Source: Dimorphilus gyrociliatus
Lineage: Eukaryota > Annelida > Polychaeta > Dinophilidae
NCBI GenBank assembly: GCA_904063045.1
Contig: CAJFCJ010000182.1
Span: forward strand, 6,428 to 28,287
Length of the DNA: 21,860 nt
Direction of reading: 5' to 3'
The position numbers were made by a program, and so were the translations under genes. How positions within the stretch are numbered: position 1 is the stretch's first letter; each line of letters opens with the position of its first letter. The notes under the pieces are model-generated. The model had not been told where the DNA came from and ran no database searches. It saw nothing but the letters and a program-made list of their open reading frames with translations. Shown in pieces: positions 10,901 to 20,426 of the stretch.

Positions 10901-11138
10901 TGAAGGTGAAAGCTCTTGGAGAACAGAAAGAGGGAGTATTTTCATCAGGGGATTGATGTTTTCAATGTTATATTTACAGTATAGTCAACACAGACTTTTT
11001 AAAAATGTAGAAACTTATACGAGATATTTTATGGATCAATCAACAGAAAATTTAACATATGAACAAATAGCGGAAGGAAGAAACACAAATAGTAAATCCT
11101 ACTTTTTCTTCCCTTCAAACAGGGAACAGTATTACTAG
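4990..11138 (+). CDS. RING finger - LRR - caspase fusion protein
   Basis: Exons: 4990-8293, 8368-9638, 9705-9864, 9922-10266 (possibly split by intron 10117-10183), 10355-10736 and 10813-11138. All junction phases agree. With the extra intron the product is 1906 aa; without it one base must be removed in 10154-10160. Start ATG 4990 (AAATATGG context) sits just before the RING; the frame is also open upstream but has no earlier ATG. Residues 13-54 are a C3HC4 RING (C13, C16, C30, H32, C35, C38, C51, C54), typical of E3 ubiquitin ligases. Residues about 130-1040 are ribonuclease-inhibitor-type LRRs. About 570 residues follow that I do not recognise. The last 235 residues are a full caspase p20+p10 domain with catalytic His and Cys. 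No signal peptide or membrane segment is seen, so it is probably cytosolic. No NACHT, CARD or death domain was found. An intracellular sensor linked to cell death is inference. Confidence 0.82.
5380..8030 (+). repeat. LRR array, regular 171-bp (57-codon) units from about 6190
   Basis: Each unit encodes two ribonuclease-inhibitor-type leucine-rich repeats, with the pattern CNPKLExLNLxxNNFGSTVG then KSIFQNITENCTQLxEL and LSNCSFNEDIG. About eleven units can be counted by the CNPxL anchor between 6250 and 7990. The N-terminal part, about 5380-6190, holds older, more diverged LRRs (for example SINFSNCNLNEGQ). Solvent-facing positions vary while framework residues are nearly fixed. The array lies wholly within the first exon. 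Confidence 0.9.
6241..7635 (+). repeat. Recent internal duplication inside the LRR array (6241-6609 copied at 7267-7635)
   Basis: The 369 bp from 6241 match those from 7267 with seven differences by eye, about 98% identity. The offset is 1026 bp, exactly six 171-bp units, so frame and repeat register are kept. Identity falls sharply at the next codons (GAACATCTT versus GAAAAACTT), while other units in the array are much less alike. Unequal crossing-over or gene conversion is the likely cause. Confidence 0.9.
8294..8367 (+). other. Intron joining the RING-LRR exon to the rest
   Basis: The donor AAAG|GTAATT follows codon position 1, and a T-rich tract ending TTTTTACAG precedes the next exon, which restores the frame. 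Length is 74 nt, like neighbouring introns. If retained, translation ends six codons later at TGA 8311-8313, giving a RING-LRR protein alone. An in-frame ATG at 8370 starts the second codon after the acceptor, so a separate downstream product is conceivable. Confidence 0.75.
10117..10183 (+). other. Probable intron with unusual GTTGGT donor (or frameshift site)
   Basis: The reading frame before 10116 and the frame after 10184 differ by one. Splicing from AAAAAA|GTTGGT to ACCAACCTTCAG|AACAA restores it and leaves a 67-nt AT-rich intron with a pyrimidine-rich 3' end. The competing reading keeps the stretch as coding and removes one base from the A7 run at 10154-10160. Both readings rejoin the downstream frame that leads into the caspase. 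Confidence 0.55.
10355..11138 (+). other. Caspase (peptidase C14) domain, p20 plus p10
   Basis: The exon at 10355-10736 begins DLYDTRGLTNVIII and carries GTEIDVKNLRSLF, the catalytic His in LAHG (codon 10595-10597) and the nucleophile in LKGKPKLFFTQCCRS (second Cys, codon 10730-10732). The exon at 10813-11138 carries the p10 part: KKLADMFCLHSTVEGESSWR, GSIFIRGL and a C-terminal SYFFFPSN, matching the caspase ADF...STxxGxxSWR, GSWFIQ and LYF positions. Substrate-pocket Gln (in QCC) and Arg (in SWR) are present. The linker between the parts lacks a usable Asp, and the pentapeptide ends in Ser rather than Gly. Intron 10737-10812 splits the domain just after the nucleophile. Confidence 0.92.
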
Positions 11139-11433
11139 AATACTAATGTCAAGGTGACAAACATTTAAGAACAAGGCTCTGTTGTCTGTAATGCATAAAA
11201 AAAGATTTGTACACTTTAAAATAGTGACATTGATACTTAAAAATTACAAATGATGGGGCATAAGAAAGAGTCTTTTTTGTAATTAGAATCGTAGACAGAT
11301 GGAGCCACTATTGAATTGAAATTACAGCAAATATAAATTGTAACTGTCTTTTTTCAAATTTTGAAATATGTTTATCGAATCAGTGTTTAACATCCTTTTT
11401 TGTTTTTTTATTATATAAATAAATTTGAAAAAG

Positions 11434-11631
11434 GTAAAAGTTTGATTTTAAAAAGAGACAAGATTATTAACATTATTGGCAATATTACAAATATGGATTT
11501 ACCAATTAATTTATGCTTTGAACAATGTATGAATATTAATGAATGTGTTAGCATTTCCTACTTGTTTACCAGTTTATTTTATTGCAATAATTTAACAATT
11601 TCACCAAATCAAAATACTCACAATATTTCAG
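11434..11631 (+). pseudogene. Orphan PAN/Apple-like exon
   Basis: An open exon-like stretch is bounded by GAAAAAG| and CAG|GTTTGT. It encodes CFEQCMNINECVSISYLF followed by a further Cys (FYCNN), the C...C....C.S..Y....C spacing of PAN/Apple modules. It follows the stop of the caspase gene by about 300 bp and precedes the receptor start by 1.9 kb. No signal peptide exon or partner exon was found on either side. It may be a relic, or an internal exon of a gene whose other exons I missed. Confidence 0.45.
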
Positions 11632-11639
11632 GTTTGTTA

Positions 11640-12110
11640 ACCCTTTATCAATCTATTAGTAGCCCCTCATAAAATGTATCAAAGGAACTCTCTCTTTTTT
11701 GTACTGTTTATTACAAGCATTAAATATGACAAGTTTGAAAATCTATAAATAGTTATATATGACCTTTTGACCTTTTTCATTCTTCTCCTGACATATTTCT
11801 ATTGAATAGTGAAAGTTTAATATTCAAACGCCATATTTGAAAAAAGTAAGAATGACAAAAAATTTAAACTTGCAGTTTAAGAATCATTCATATTTACCAA
11901 ATGTATGTATGCTCTTTTACCTAAAGTTAAAGAAGATCCATTTTGATTGACACTGGCAGGACATCTTTGATTTTTATTTCTTCTGCTGCAAATCCATACA
12001 GTTCTCTTCTTTGTTTTAAATTTTATATTAAAAGAAAAGCCATTATGCACTAGTAAATCCTTTTTGTCATGCCTCTTTGAACATTGATCTGGTATATTCC
12101 ATACCTGTGT
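11640..12110. other. Noncoding, partly decayed retroelement 3' sequence
   Basis: No intact exon. The minus strand directly below 12111 still gives short RT-element-like readings (for example KLNTGMEYTRSMFKEA) broken by stops, so the retroelement relic probably extends some way into this stretch. The rest is unassigned. Confidence 0.4.
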
Positions 12111-12561
12111 TCAATTTCCTAAGATCATTGAGTTGCCTTTTGCTGTATCAATTTTTGAGCAATTTCTGAGATACCTAAGAGCTTGTGCAAATAAAATTCC
12201 TTTAATGGTATGTTTCGGATGTGCAGACTTAGGGTTAAATAGACAGTAGAAGTCTGTAGGTTTGAAATAAGTTTTGAATTCCAGAGGGTTAAGTTGAATT
12301 TTCAAATCTAAGAAGATGGTTGTGTTACCAGCTTCAGATCTGGTTAGACTGATTTCCTCATTTCTATTGCTTAGGTACTTCTTTCAATCTCTCATCCTCC
12401 CCTACAGTATTACTACTCTGCTTTTTGCACACAAAGAGTATACCATCAATATAACTTCTATACACCAATAGGTGTTCCTTGTAATTTGTAAACACCTCTT
12501 CTTCCCAAGCTCCTAGGACTATGTTTGCGTAAGTTGGACTAAAGTTAACTTTAACAAAAAC
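12111..12561 (-). mobile_element. Penelope-like reverse transcriptase relic
   Basis: Reading down the minus strand from 12561: SPTYANIVLGAWEEE, then YRSYIDGILFVC (RT palm, YIDD position reading YIDG), then after a frame change near 12370 TTIFLDLKI, KPTDFYCLFNPKSAHPKHT and FAQALRYLRNCS. The order APxYAN...YIDD...FLDL...KPTD...HPKHT...QALR.RxC is characteristic of Penelope-like and related retroelements. It is broken by a frameshift and a stop, and the second catalytic Asp is replaced by Gly, so it is dead. No GIY-YIG endonuclease was identified. It is not a gene of the host. Confidence 0.8.
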
Positions 12562-13553
12562 TTTAAAGAGCCATAGCTCCTATATTTTTTATCCGATTTT
12601 TTTAATCCACCAATTAGATGTTGTTAAATTGGTCATTTACTTAAAAAAAACATACTTTTCCAACTTAAAATTAAATTTACACCTTGTTTTATTTGAATTT
12701 TTTAATTTCTTATATTTTTTCATATTCAGCTTAGAAAATCACATTATATTAATATATTCAAGCTTGGGGTCAGTTGCCAATGCACCTGTTAGCAAAATAT
12801 TTTCAACCCTGAAAACATTTGGGGAAAGGGCTAGTTTGAATATTTGGATGAATTTATTGTTAGAGGGGCTCCAATTTAGGGTTATAGAATATAAAAAACA
12901 CAGATATTACACTCAACTTCAGATATATTAAGGTAGGTTTCAACCCTCCATGTGCAAGTTTGCACCCCCACCCTTCAAGTTAGAATATAACAACAAAACC
13001 TTCAAAATATTAACATTTCAATTAACGATATCAATGTGTTTAAAGATCTAGTACACAAATTTTCATGAGCTTGGAAATTGAGTTATATTAATAAAAAACA
13101 GCAATTTTTTCAATTTTACAGCTCAAACACATATGGTTTAGTTCAAAATTTCGAAATTTTGAATTCAAATTATTGCTGTATACCTTGAAAACTTTTCAAT
13201 TGTAAAGTTTCTTTTTTCAATATCTCTGCTTACAGCAGATGATAAGACTTTAATAAATTTTTAGCTAGAGAAATTCATACAACTTGGCATACTCGACTAA
13301 AAGGGAATACTGCCTGTAAGCCTGGAACACGTGAAAATCTTGTGACTTATATGAATATATAGAAAATATCTTATATTTTATTACAAAGAGATGTACAATA
13401 AATACAGCAATAAGGGAGAAAAATACAATAAAATTAAATTAAAAGTTTTTAATAAAAGTATCATTTCAATAATTAAATTTTAAAAATATATTTTCTAAAT
13501 ATATAATAAATGTTGTTACAAGCTGGAAAAGAGTAACAACACAGCAACAGAAA
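12562..13553. other. Noncoding AT-rich stretch upstream of the receptor gene
   Basis: An open frame at 12629-12931 is low-complexity and AT-biased with no domain, and I do not accept it as a gene. The region presumably contains the promoter and 5' leader of the receptor starting at 13554. Nothing specific can be called. Confidence 0.45.
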
Positions 13554-16500
13554 ATGTCTGGTCATATGAGTATTTTTGCAGTATTTGTTATATTTATTAA
13601 TAGTTCACCTGTATCATTGAAATTGTGTGGATTGTCTAAAGAACAATTAAACATAAAAGCAGAGAGGGAAAGTGATTATAAATTTAAAATTGATCCAATT
13701 GAAGAAACTGATTTATATATATATGGAAGATTGCAAATATATATGAAGCAGTTGAACAAAACATTCTTTCTAGATGTAGTACAAGGGCACTCTCTCTACT
13801 TTTCCTTCAGTTTATTATGTCAAAAAATGGGCTATGATAACTATCTTTCTATGTCCCAAAGATGTGAAAATGGTTCAAGTTAGTAATAAGATAAAATAAA
13901 TAACAACAACAACAACAAACAACAACAAAGATGACATTGAACAGAAAATGTTTAAATGAAGTAGTGAGACTCCATTGATAACATTTTCTGTAGTATACCC
14001 AAAAAAAATTAACTATGTGATTTGTATAGATGAATTAAAAGAGAATAAACAAAATTTTTTTTTTTCAGTAAAACCAAATTATTTTCTCAAGAGTGAAAGA
14101 TTCAAATCATTCAAAGTGTAAATTGAAATTTGAAACATTCTTCAAATACAATTTAATCTTATTTGTTATATTTCAGTTTTAAGTATTTAGATATAAATCA
14201 AGTTACAGCAACTGAGTACTGTTTGAGATGTTTTAGGGCTAAAATACCACCATGTAAGAAAGATAATTTAAATACAGCTATTGTATATTAATTATAATCT
14301 ATTTAAATAACTCAAACAGACTTTTTTGCTCAAAGACAAAAGGGACGTTATAGAATTTTCGCTAGACTAAGAAGTCGTACATATCCTATACGTCTCACTG
14401 ATAGATCAATAAATAAAGACATTTGTAAAACGGTTAATATTATCCGACCTGACCCTGGAGATTTTAAGTTTGTCTTTGGGGTTGAAGAGCATATAATTGT
14501 ATCGTTGAATAATAATTATGGAGAAGGAGAAGATGTTGAAAATGCAAAATTATTCAAGTTTTTATTAGTGAGAGAGATATATAAATCAAGCGATATGGTT
14601 TATTGTGAAAAGAGTGATATTAAGGAGTTTTCTATTCGAAAGAATGTAAAGGATAATACTTTAAAGTATTTTAATTATCAAATTAATGATAGAGTGTTCA
14701 AAATACCAACCATTGCATCAATTACATACGGAAATATACCATTAGCTTTCAATTACAGTAAAACAGTAGTTGGGGTCACACACCCACGCACACGCTTTAT
14801 ATACTCTTCTTCTTCTTTATAAATAGAAAATTTCAAGGTTACCAACGTATTCCCAAACATCTGTTGGTCTATAGGAAAAGTTCCAATACCCAGCAAGAGA
14901 TATATTCATGTCTCTCCTTTTTCCTGGAAGGTCAGTTGAACTTACTCAAATATATATATTGTGATTAATACACACCAATTTCCTTTCTCAGTATTGGGAT
15001 TGCCATAACATTTACAATTCATATTTTGTCTCTAATAAAGCAATCATGGTATCCAATTGTAAACAAACAAACAACATCTTTTCCATCGCCGATTGTCAGC
15101 TTGAAGTAGGTGCAAATAATTTTTATATAACAACAATTGATTGTCATCAAGATGAAAAGTTGAATGGTTTGTATCATTCATTTGTTTATTCAATTGTATT
15201 TTCTTTAACGATAAATCAATTATGTTAAAATATCCAATCAGATGGGCACATTGCCTTATATAATGGCAGAGAATTTTATCATTTGCACCCCTTTGCCCAT
15301 CTCAATAGGAAGAAGAACTACTCTCAATTTACTGGAATTATACTTATTCACCTAAATAGACAATGGTTTCAAATATGTATTAGCTCTCTTACTTTACAAA
15401 CAACTCAGTCTATATGCCAAAAACTGGGCTTTAAAGGCGGTTATACACAAACAAAAGTCAAAGATATTAGTGAAAATCTTTCAGCCTATAATTCAATTGG
15501 AATTAAATGCAAAAATACGTCCACATTCCACAAAAATTGTACAACTTCCTGCAGAGCTATGACATTTTCAAAAGCCTCTAATTTCAAACTAGCCCAGTAG
15601 AGAGATATTTTTCAATTTCTCTTTGAAATATTTAACTGAATCATCTGTTTTGTTTATAGAGGCCTATATACGCTTACAAAGGGATTTAAGTCAATTATTA
15701 CCTGTTCCAATGGAAGAATGCCAGGTAAAAAGAAAAAAAAAATTCCACAAAAATGAAGAGGCGTCTAACATTTTTGCAGAATGTCCACAAGAAAATGGAT
15801 ATCAATTTGACAATGTTTGCTATTACGTGTTCAATTCTGAAACATCTGTATCATTTTTCGAAGCTGAGAAAATTTGCCGCAGCAAACACCTAAATATGAT
15901 TGATGTAACAAATTCAAAAGAAATATACTATTCAAATTTATTATTGAACATTAAGAGAGATTTTGATAAGAATTTTTTGAACTACTTTACTGATGATTCA
16001 ATAATAACAAGTAAATGATTATAGAATATAAATAACACAGAACAAAACACCAATATTGAAGTTTTATTCAATTTTTAGAAAATATTAATATTAATAACTC
16101 AAGAAATAAACTGGTTACCGTCACATCAAAATGTCAATTATGGAGTTATGCATCTTCATTCATACTCAACAATAACAAGTTGGCAAATATTTTTTGTTCA
16201 ATAAAAAAATTTCATATTTTTAATATTTAAAAAAAAAATAAAACAAAACAATTAGAGATTTTTGCAAACAGTATTACAGTGATTTTGAAAATGGAAAAAC
16301 TGTTAGTTACAATATAAAAGACAGATACTTTTGCTATTCTTCTAAATATGAGCCAAATTTAATCATACTTGAGGACAAACCTACCAAATATATAATTAAA
16401 GAATGGAATTGTAATGATAGAATTACTAGAGCTGTCATTTGCACTTCTTCACAGTTGAATTTCAATGGAACGAGTCTTGTTTTTAAATCATTTAAATATC

Positions 16501-19500
16501 AAAATTGGGGTAAACTATTAAAAAAGTCAGTGGAAAATGACTGCTTTGGAAAGACATTCTTTTGTCAACTTTCAAAAGTTTGTATTAGTATCTCTGATGT
16601 TTGTGATGGACAGTCTGATTGTGAATTTTCTGAAGATGAATTAGATTGTCAACAGAGGAAATATTTCAAATGTAAGAATGGTTTTGAGATGGTTAGTCAG
16701 CAATCAGTTTGTAATTTTATTAAGGATTGTCAAGATGGATCTGATGAAAGTTATTGTGGTAAAATGGAAATAAAAAACAAAGTATTTCACATATTTTACT
16801 AAATTATTGCAAAAATTCTAGAAAAAACTCTTTGCCCACATGAAAGGTAGGTAATATGGACTAGAGAGGGAAGAAGGGAGAAGAGGAGAGAAAAGATAAA
16901 TATTTATGTTTTCAGCTGTTCAAATGGACAGTGTATATCTAAAGAGAAAATATGTGATAGTGAAAGACACTGCTTTGATGAAAGTGATGAATTATTCTGC
17001 TTTTTAAATGAGACCAGTACTTGAAATCTAGTATTATTTTATCAATTTTATCTATCTTTCAAAACTGTTTTTGTAGTTTGTCGTGGAGAAAATCAGTTTA
17101 AATGTAGTCGAAAATGTGCACACAATTCTTTAAAATGTGATTTCAAAGTTCATTGCTCAGATCATGTAGATGAAGACTCAGAATGCTATAAATTCGGTTC
17201 AACAGCTATCCAATCAGATTGTTTGAAGAATTTTCCGTATTTTAATCAGAAAAAATGTTATGTTGAATTTAATTCTATTGGAGAATTATTAACAAAAGTT
17301 CATTATCCATTCAACAATTTACAAAATTGTTCATATCAACTTGAATGCAAAACTGGATATTACAAGTGCAGAGATACTTTCTATTGCGTATCAATTGAGC
17401 AGATTTGTGACAATATTCCACATTGTACATTGGGTGATGATGAAATGAATTGTGGTTAGAGAAAGATTTATAACTATATAGGATGATGGACAAAACGTCC
17501 ACTATTTCTCATTTCTACCCAAACCATAACCCAACAATGGATAAAGTAATTTCTCAATTTTTGGTCCTTTCCTTCAGCTTTGCTTTAAGATTGAGTGTAC
17601 TTAATGAAATTGTATTTTTCCTAACCCAAGAAAAGCCCCAAATCTAACCCTCAGTGGACGTTTTGTCTCGACTCCTACCTATCCATCTATCTATATATAT
17701 ATACATATACTACTTTACAGATAATTTCCGTCCAAAAGGTTATTTCAAATGCAAAAATGAGTTGTATTATATTAACATTAGCAACATCTGTGATGGAATT
17801 ATAAATTGTTTGAATGGCAATGATGAATTATTTTGTAAAGAATCTTTAAAATGTCCTAAAATGTGTAATTGCCAATTAAAGTATTCAATCAATTGTTCAT
17901 TTAATGATAAAGATGGAATTGATAATTTAAATATTCAAGTGTTTGGCCACAAAAGCCTTTATATTAAAAATGTGAAAAATGTTATTCTACCGGCAGATGG
18001 CGTAGTTAGTTTAACTGTAATTGAAATGAATAGAGGATTAATCAATGATTTTGAACAAATGCTAATTTTTCCAAATGCTTTCTATATTGATTTAGCATAT
18101 AACAAGATAAAAATGATAAAAATGTCACAGAAATCAACTGCATTCCGCCTTCTGCAATATTTAAATCTTAAACATAATCCATTAAAAACTCTAAATGACA
18201 AGAATTTATATTTTCCAAATTTACTCTATTTAGACATCTCCAACACTAGAATAAAAGTACTCAATGTCAATTTTTTCAATGCTTTCAATTCGCTGGAAAT
18301 TTTTAAAATGTCTAATTGTAAAATAGACATTATTGGCTCAATGCCAAAATTAACATTGATGAACAAGTTGTACGAAATTCATTTAAATAATACTGAAATT
18401 TCACCAGAACTGATAACATTAGATTTTGTTTTTAAAATTCAAAATGCTAAAAGAGTTTACAGTGAAATATTTAAATTATGTTGTTTGATGAAAGAAGTTG
18501 GTAAAGATTTAAAGATTTGCCTTCCAAAAAAAATTGGAATGAACTCTTGCGGAAATTTATTTCCAACAGCAATTATTAGGATATTGTTTTGGTGTTCTGC
18601 AACATTTTGCATTATTGGAAATGTATGCTCCATTTTCTTACATTGCAGAAAGAATTCAAAAGGAAAACAACTATTCTATATTTGTTTGTCATTTGGAGAT
18701 TTATTTACTGGAGTGTACATCATATTTTTAGGAATTGCTGATTGGTTTTTTGGAAATATGTACTTGGAGAAAGATTTCTTTTGGAGAAACAGTATTTACT
18801 GCAAACTTTTGGGAATATTGATTATATTTTCAATAATGTTTTCAACATCAAACCTCTTGATAATTGCAGTTGAAAGATATATTGTCATTCTTAATCCATT
18901 CACAACTTTTAGAATTAGGAGTAAATTTCTTGTTGTTTTGTCAGAAGCTATTTTCTGTATAGCAATAGCAATCTTACCAATCATTCTATTCAATGTAGTC
19001 ACTTTTTGTCATCATCATCACCATTATCATTCTCTTCTTTTTTAAATAGGGCTATTTTGCAACTTCATCAATTTGTTACTCAATTCACATAAGAAGTTCA
19101 AAAGTTACTGGATGGCTTTACTCCTTTTTAGTTTTTGGAGTTTTAATGTCAATTGCTTGCAGTTTAAATGTAGCTATCTATACTTTTATTATAAAACTTA
19201 TCCTGAGTTCAAAGAATCTTTTAAACGCTGATGCGTATGAGAAACGCATTCGAAGTATATTCCAAAATATTTTACTTATAACTGTGACAAATATTCTTAG
19301 TTGGTTTCCAGTTGCAATTATGGGTTAGTTGCAAAAAATCATTTCTTTTGATATTCTATTTTTAGACAAATTTCACTCTCTCTTTCTCATTGAACTTTTT
19401 TCTTCTTTAGGTGTTTTATCTACAGTTTTGAAGATTACAATCAGTAATAGTGCATTCATCACAATTATTGCAGTTTCTATACCTTTAAATCCATCTTTAA

Positions 19501-19577
19501 ATCCTTTTATATTTTGCGTTGGTGAACTTGGAAGATTGTTTGCTTTGAATAAGGCCATCAACAAGAAAAGAATGTAA
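13554..19577 (+). CDS. Multidomain LDLa-LRR 7TM receptor (RXFP/GRL101 type) with SRCR-like and C-type lectin modules
   Basis: Exons: 13554-13878, 14069-14117, 14177-14253, 14320-14757, 14827-14930, 14992-15166, 15242-15596, 15660-15724, 15780-16010, 16079-16178 (or -16195), 16256 (or 16258)-16758, 16822-16846, 16916-17016, 17077-17454, 17721-18994, 19050-19323, 19411-19577; 1546 or 1551 aa. ATG 13554 opens a signal peptide (MSIFAVFVIFINSSPVS). SRCR-like stretches follow (GRLQIY...LLCQKMGY; DGHIALYNGRE...SICQKLGF), then a C-type lectin (CPQENGYQFDNVCYYVF to EWNCNDRITRAVIC). Six LDLa modules lie in 16540-17835. After the CPKMCNC cap come LRRs, a KLCC hinge and seven membrane helices: GNV in TM1, LSFGDLFTGVYIIF in TM2, VERYIVILNPF after TM3, SWFP in TM6, PLNPSLNPFIFC in TM7. 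The TM core is that of type C LGRs (relaxin-receptor kin, snail GRL101). A surface receptor signalling through G proteins is expected; the ligand is unknown. Confidence 0.88.
16540..17835 (+). other. Six LDL-receptor class A modules across four junctions
   Basis: Module 1: CISISDVCDGQSDCEFSEDE. Module 2: SVCNFIKDCQDGSDESYC. Module 3: CSNGQCISKEKICDSERHC, split by a 25-nt exon at 16822-16846. Module 4: KCAHNSLKCDFKVHC. Module 5: CVSIEQICDNIPHC. Module 6: YINISNICDGIINCLNGNDE. Modules 1-3 keep the acidic calcium cage (DxxxDE) best; module 4 is degenerate. Module 6 abuts the LRR N-terminal cap, as in GRL101-type receptors. Confidence 0.88.
17489..17667. mobile_element. 179-bp MITE with 15-bp terminal inverted repeats, inside an intron
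   Basis: GACAAAACGTCCACT at 17489-17503 is matched perfectly by its reverse complement at 17653-17667. The element lies in intron 17455-17720, which at 266 nt is several times longer than most introns of the gene; removing it leaves about 87 nt. There is no coding capacity. A target-site duplication is not obvious in the flanks (GATG / TCGA). The interior has CCCAAACC/CTAACCC-rich sequence echoed near 20946. Confidence 0.75.
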
Positions 19578-19873
19578 ATATTAGAGAGAGAGAGAGAGAA
19601 AAAAAAGGGAAGAAAATGATGGAAATGAAAAGTTTGATAGAAAAAAGTTTTATTTGATTGCAAAATTTTTATAGACAACACAAAAATATTTTTTGCTAAC
19701 ATCTTTCTATCAGGCCTGGGGTGGTGGTAGGAGAAAATTCCCTTATGACATTTCTCTTTAAGTAGAAGTGATATGAGGATTGATTCATTTATATATTTTT
19801 AGTTAATACTGTTAATTATATTCATATCTTGTCATTTTAAAAAGAATTTGCCCAGGGGTGTTTTTGAAAAAGT
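19578..19873. other. 3' flank of the receptor gene
   Basis: An (AG)n microsatellite directly follows the stop (19584-19600). This is probably 3' UTR. No canonical AATAAA hexamer stands out close to the stop. Confidence 0.4.
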
Positions 19874-20426
19874 CTACAGCAAAAACTTTCCATCAAGTGT
19901 CCAGTACTTACTCCTCCTGTTGGTCAAGCTACCTGGTACTTTTTTTGTAACCTCCTTTTCCTCCTCAGTAGATTGTATATATATTAGGGTTACCCTGAAA
20001 GTTGTACCTGTTTGTGTCGTACAGCTAAAAAGAAAAAAATTACATAATTTGTTTAGTCTGATGGCGCCAGGTCTGGGCTGTAGGTTGGATGAGACAAGAC
20101 TACCCATCCAGCTGTTCTAAGATATTGAGTAGTTTGTAAGCTTGTATGAGATCTTGTAATAAATGCACCTCTTTACAAGGCCTGATTTTATTTATTCTTT
20201 GTTTTAATCTCTTTAAAATGCTGATGTAAATCTCTGAATTCATTCTGACTTGCAAACTTAAAAATTCTAGGTGAATAAGCCCGTCCCTGTCCCAAAATAC
20301 ACATGCCATCATTTTGTCTGGAGACTTACCTGTCTTAACTTTTTTTGGTGGTAGAGAAAACTTTGTATGATACTCTAAAGAAGCTCTTTTAGTCAATGGT
20401 TCATGATAAAATACCAATGTTCCCAA
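19874..20426 (-). mobile_element. Mariner transposase relic
   Basis: The minus strand reads FYHEPLTKRASLEYHTKFSL, SPDKMMACVFWDRDG (second-Asp region), MNSEIYISILKRLKQRI, then after a frame change GWVVLSHPTYSPDLAPSD (the HPPYSPDLAPSD motif with the last catalytic Asp), and near the end STEEEKEV and WTLDGKFL. These occur in mariner order. Frameshifts and in-frame stops make it nonfunctional. The N-terminal helix-turn-helix region and terminal repeats were not found. Confidence 0.85.

Noticed and set aside
12629-12931. Open frame of 100 codons on the plus strand
   Set aside because: AT-biased, no domain, no convincing splice edges or start context; it lies in the noncoding stretch beside a retroelement relic.
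13902-13928. CAA-rich tract in the receptor's first intron
   Set aside because: Simple repeat only; likewise the CT, AG and AT runs elsewhere.
18796-19002. Minus-strand open frame opposite TM3-TM4 of the receptor
   Set aside because: Mirror of a strong transmembrane coding exon; no independent signal.
19985-20010. Possible mariner terminal repeat (TTAGGGTTACCCTGAAAG)
   Set aside because: It lies inside the region still resembling transposase and no matching partner was found on the other side.
19848-20120. Plus-strand open frame of 90 codons
   Set aside because: It runs antisense to the mariner transposase relic, whose motifs are clear on the other strand.
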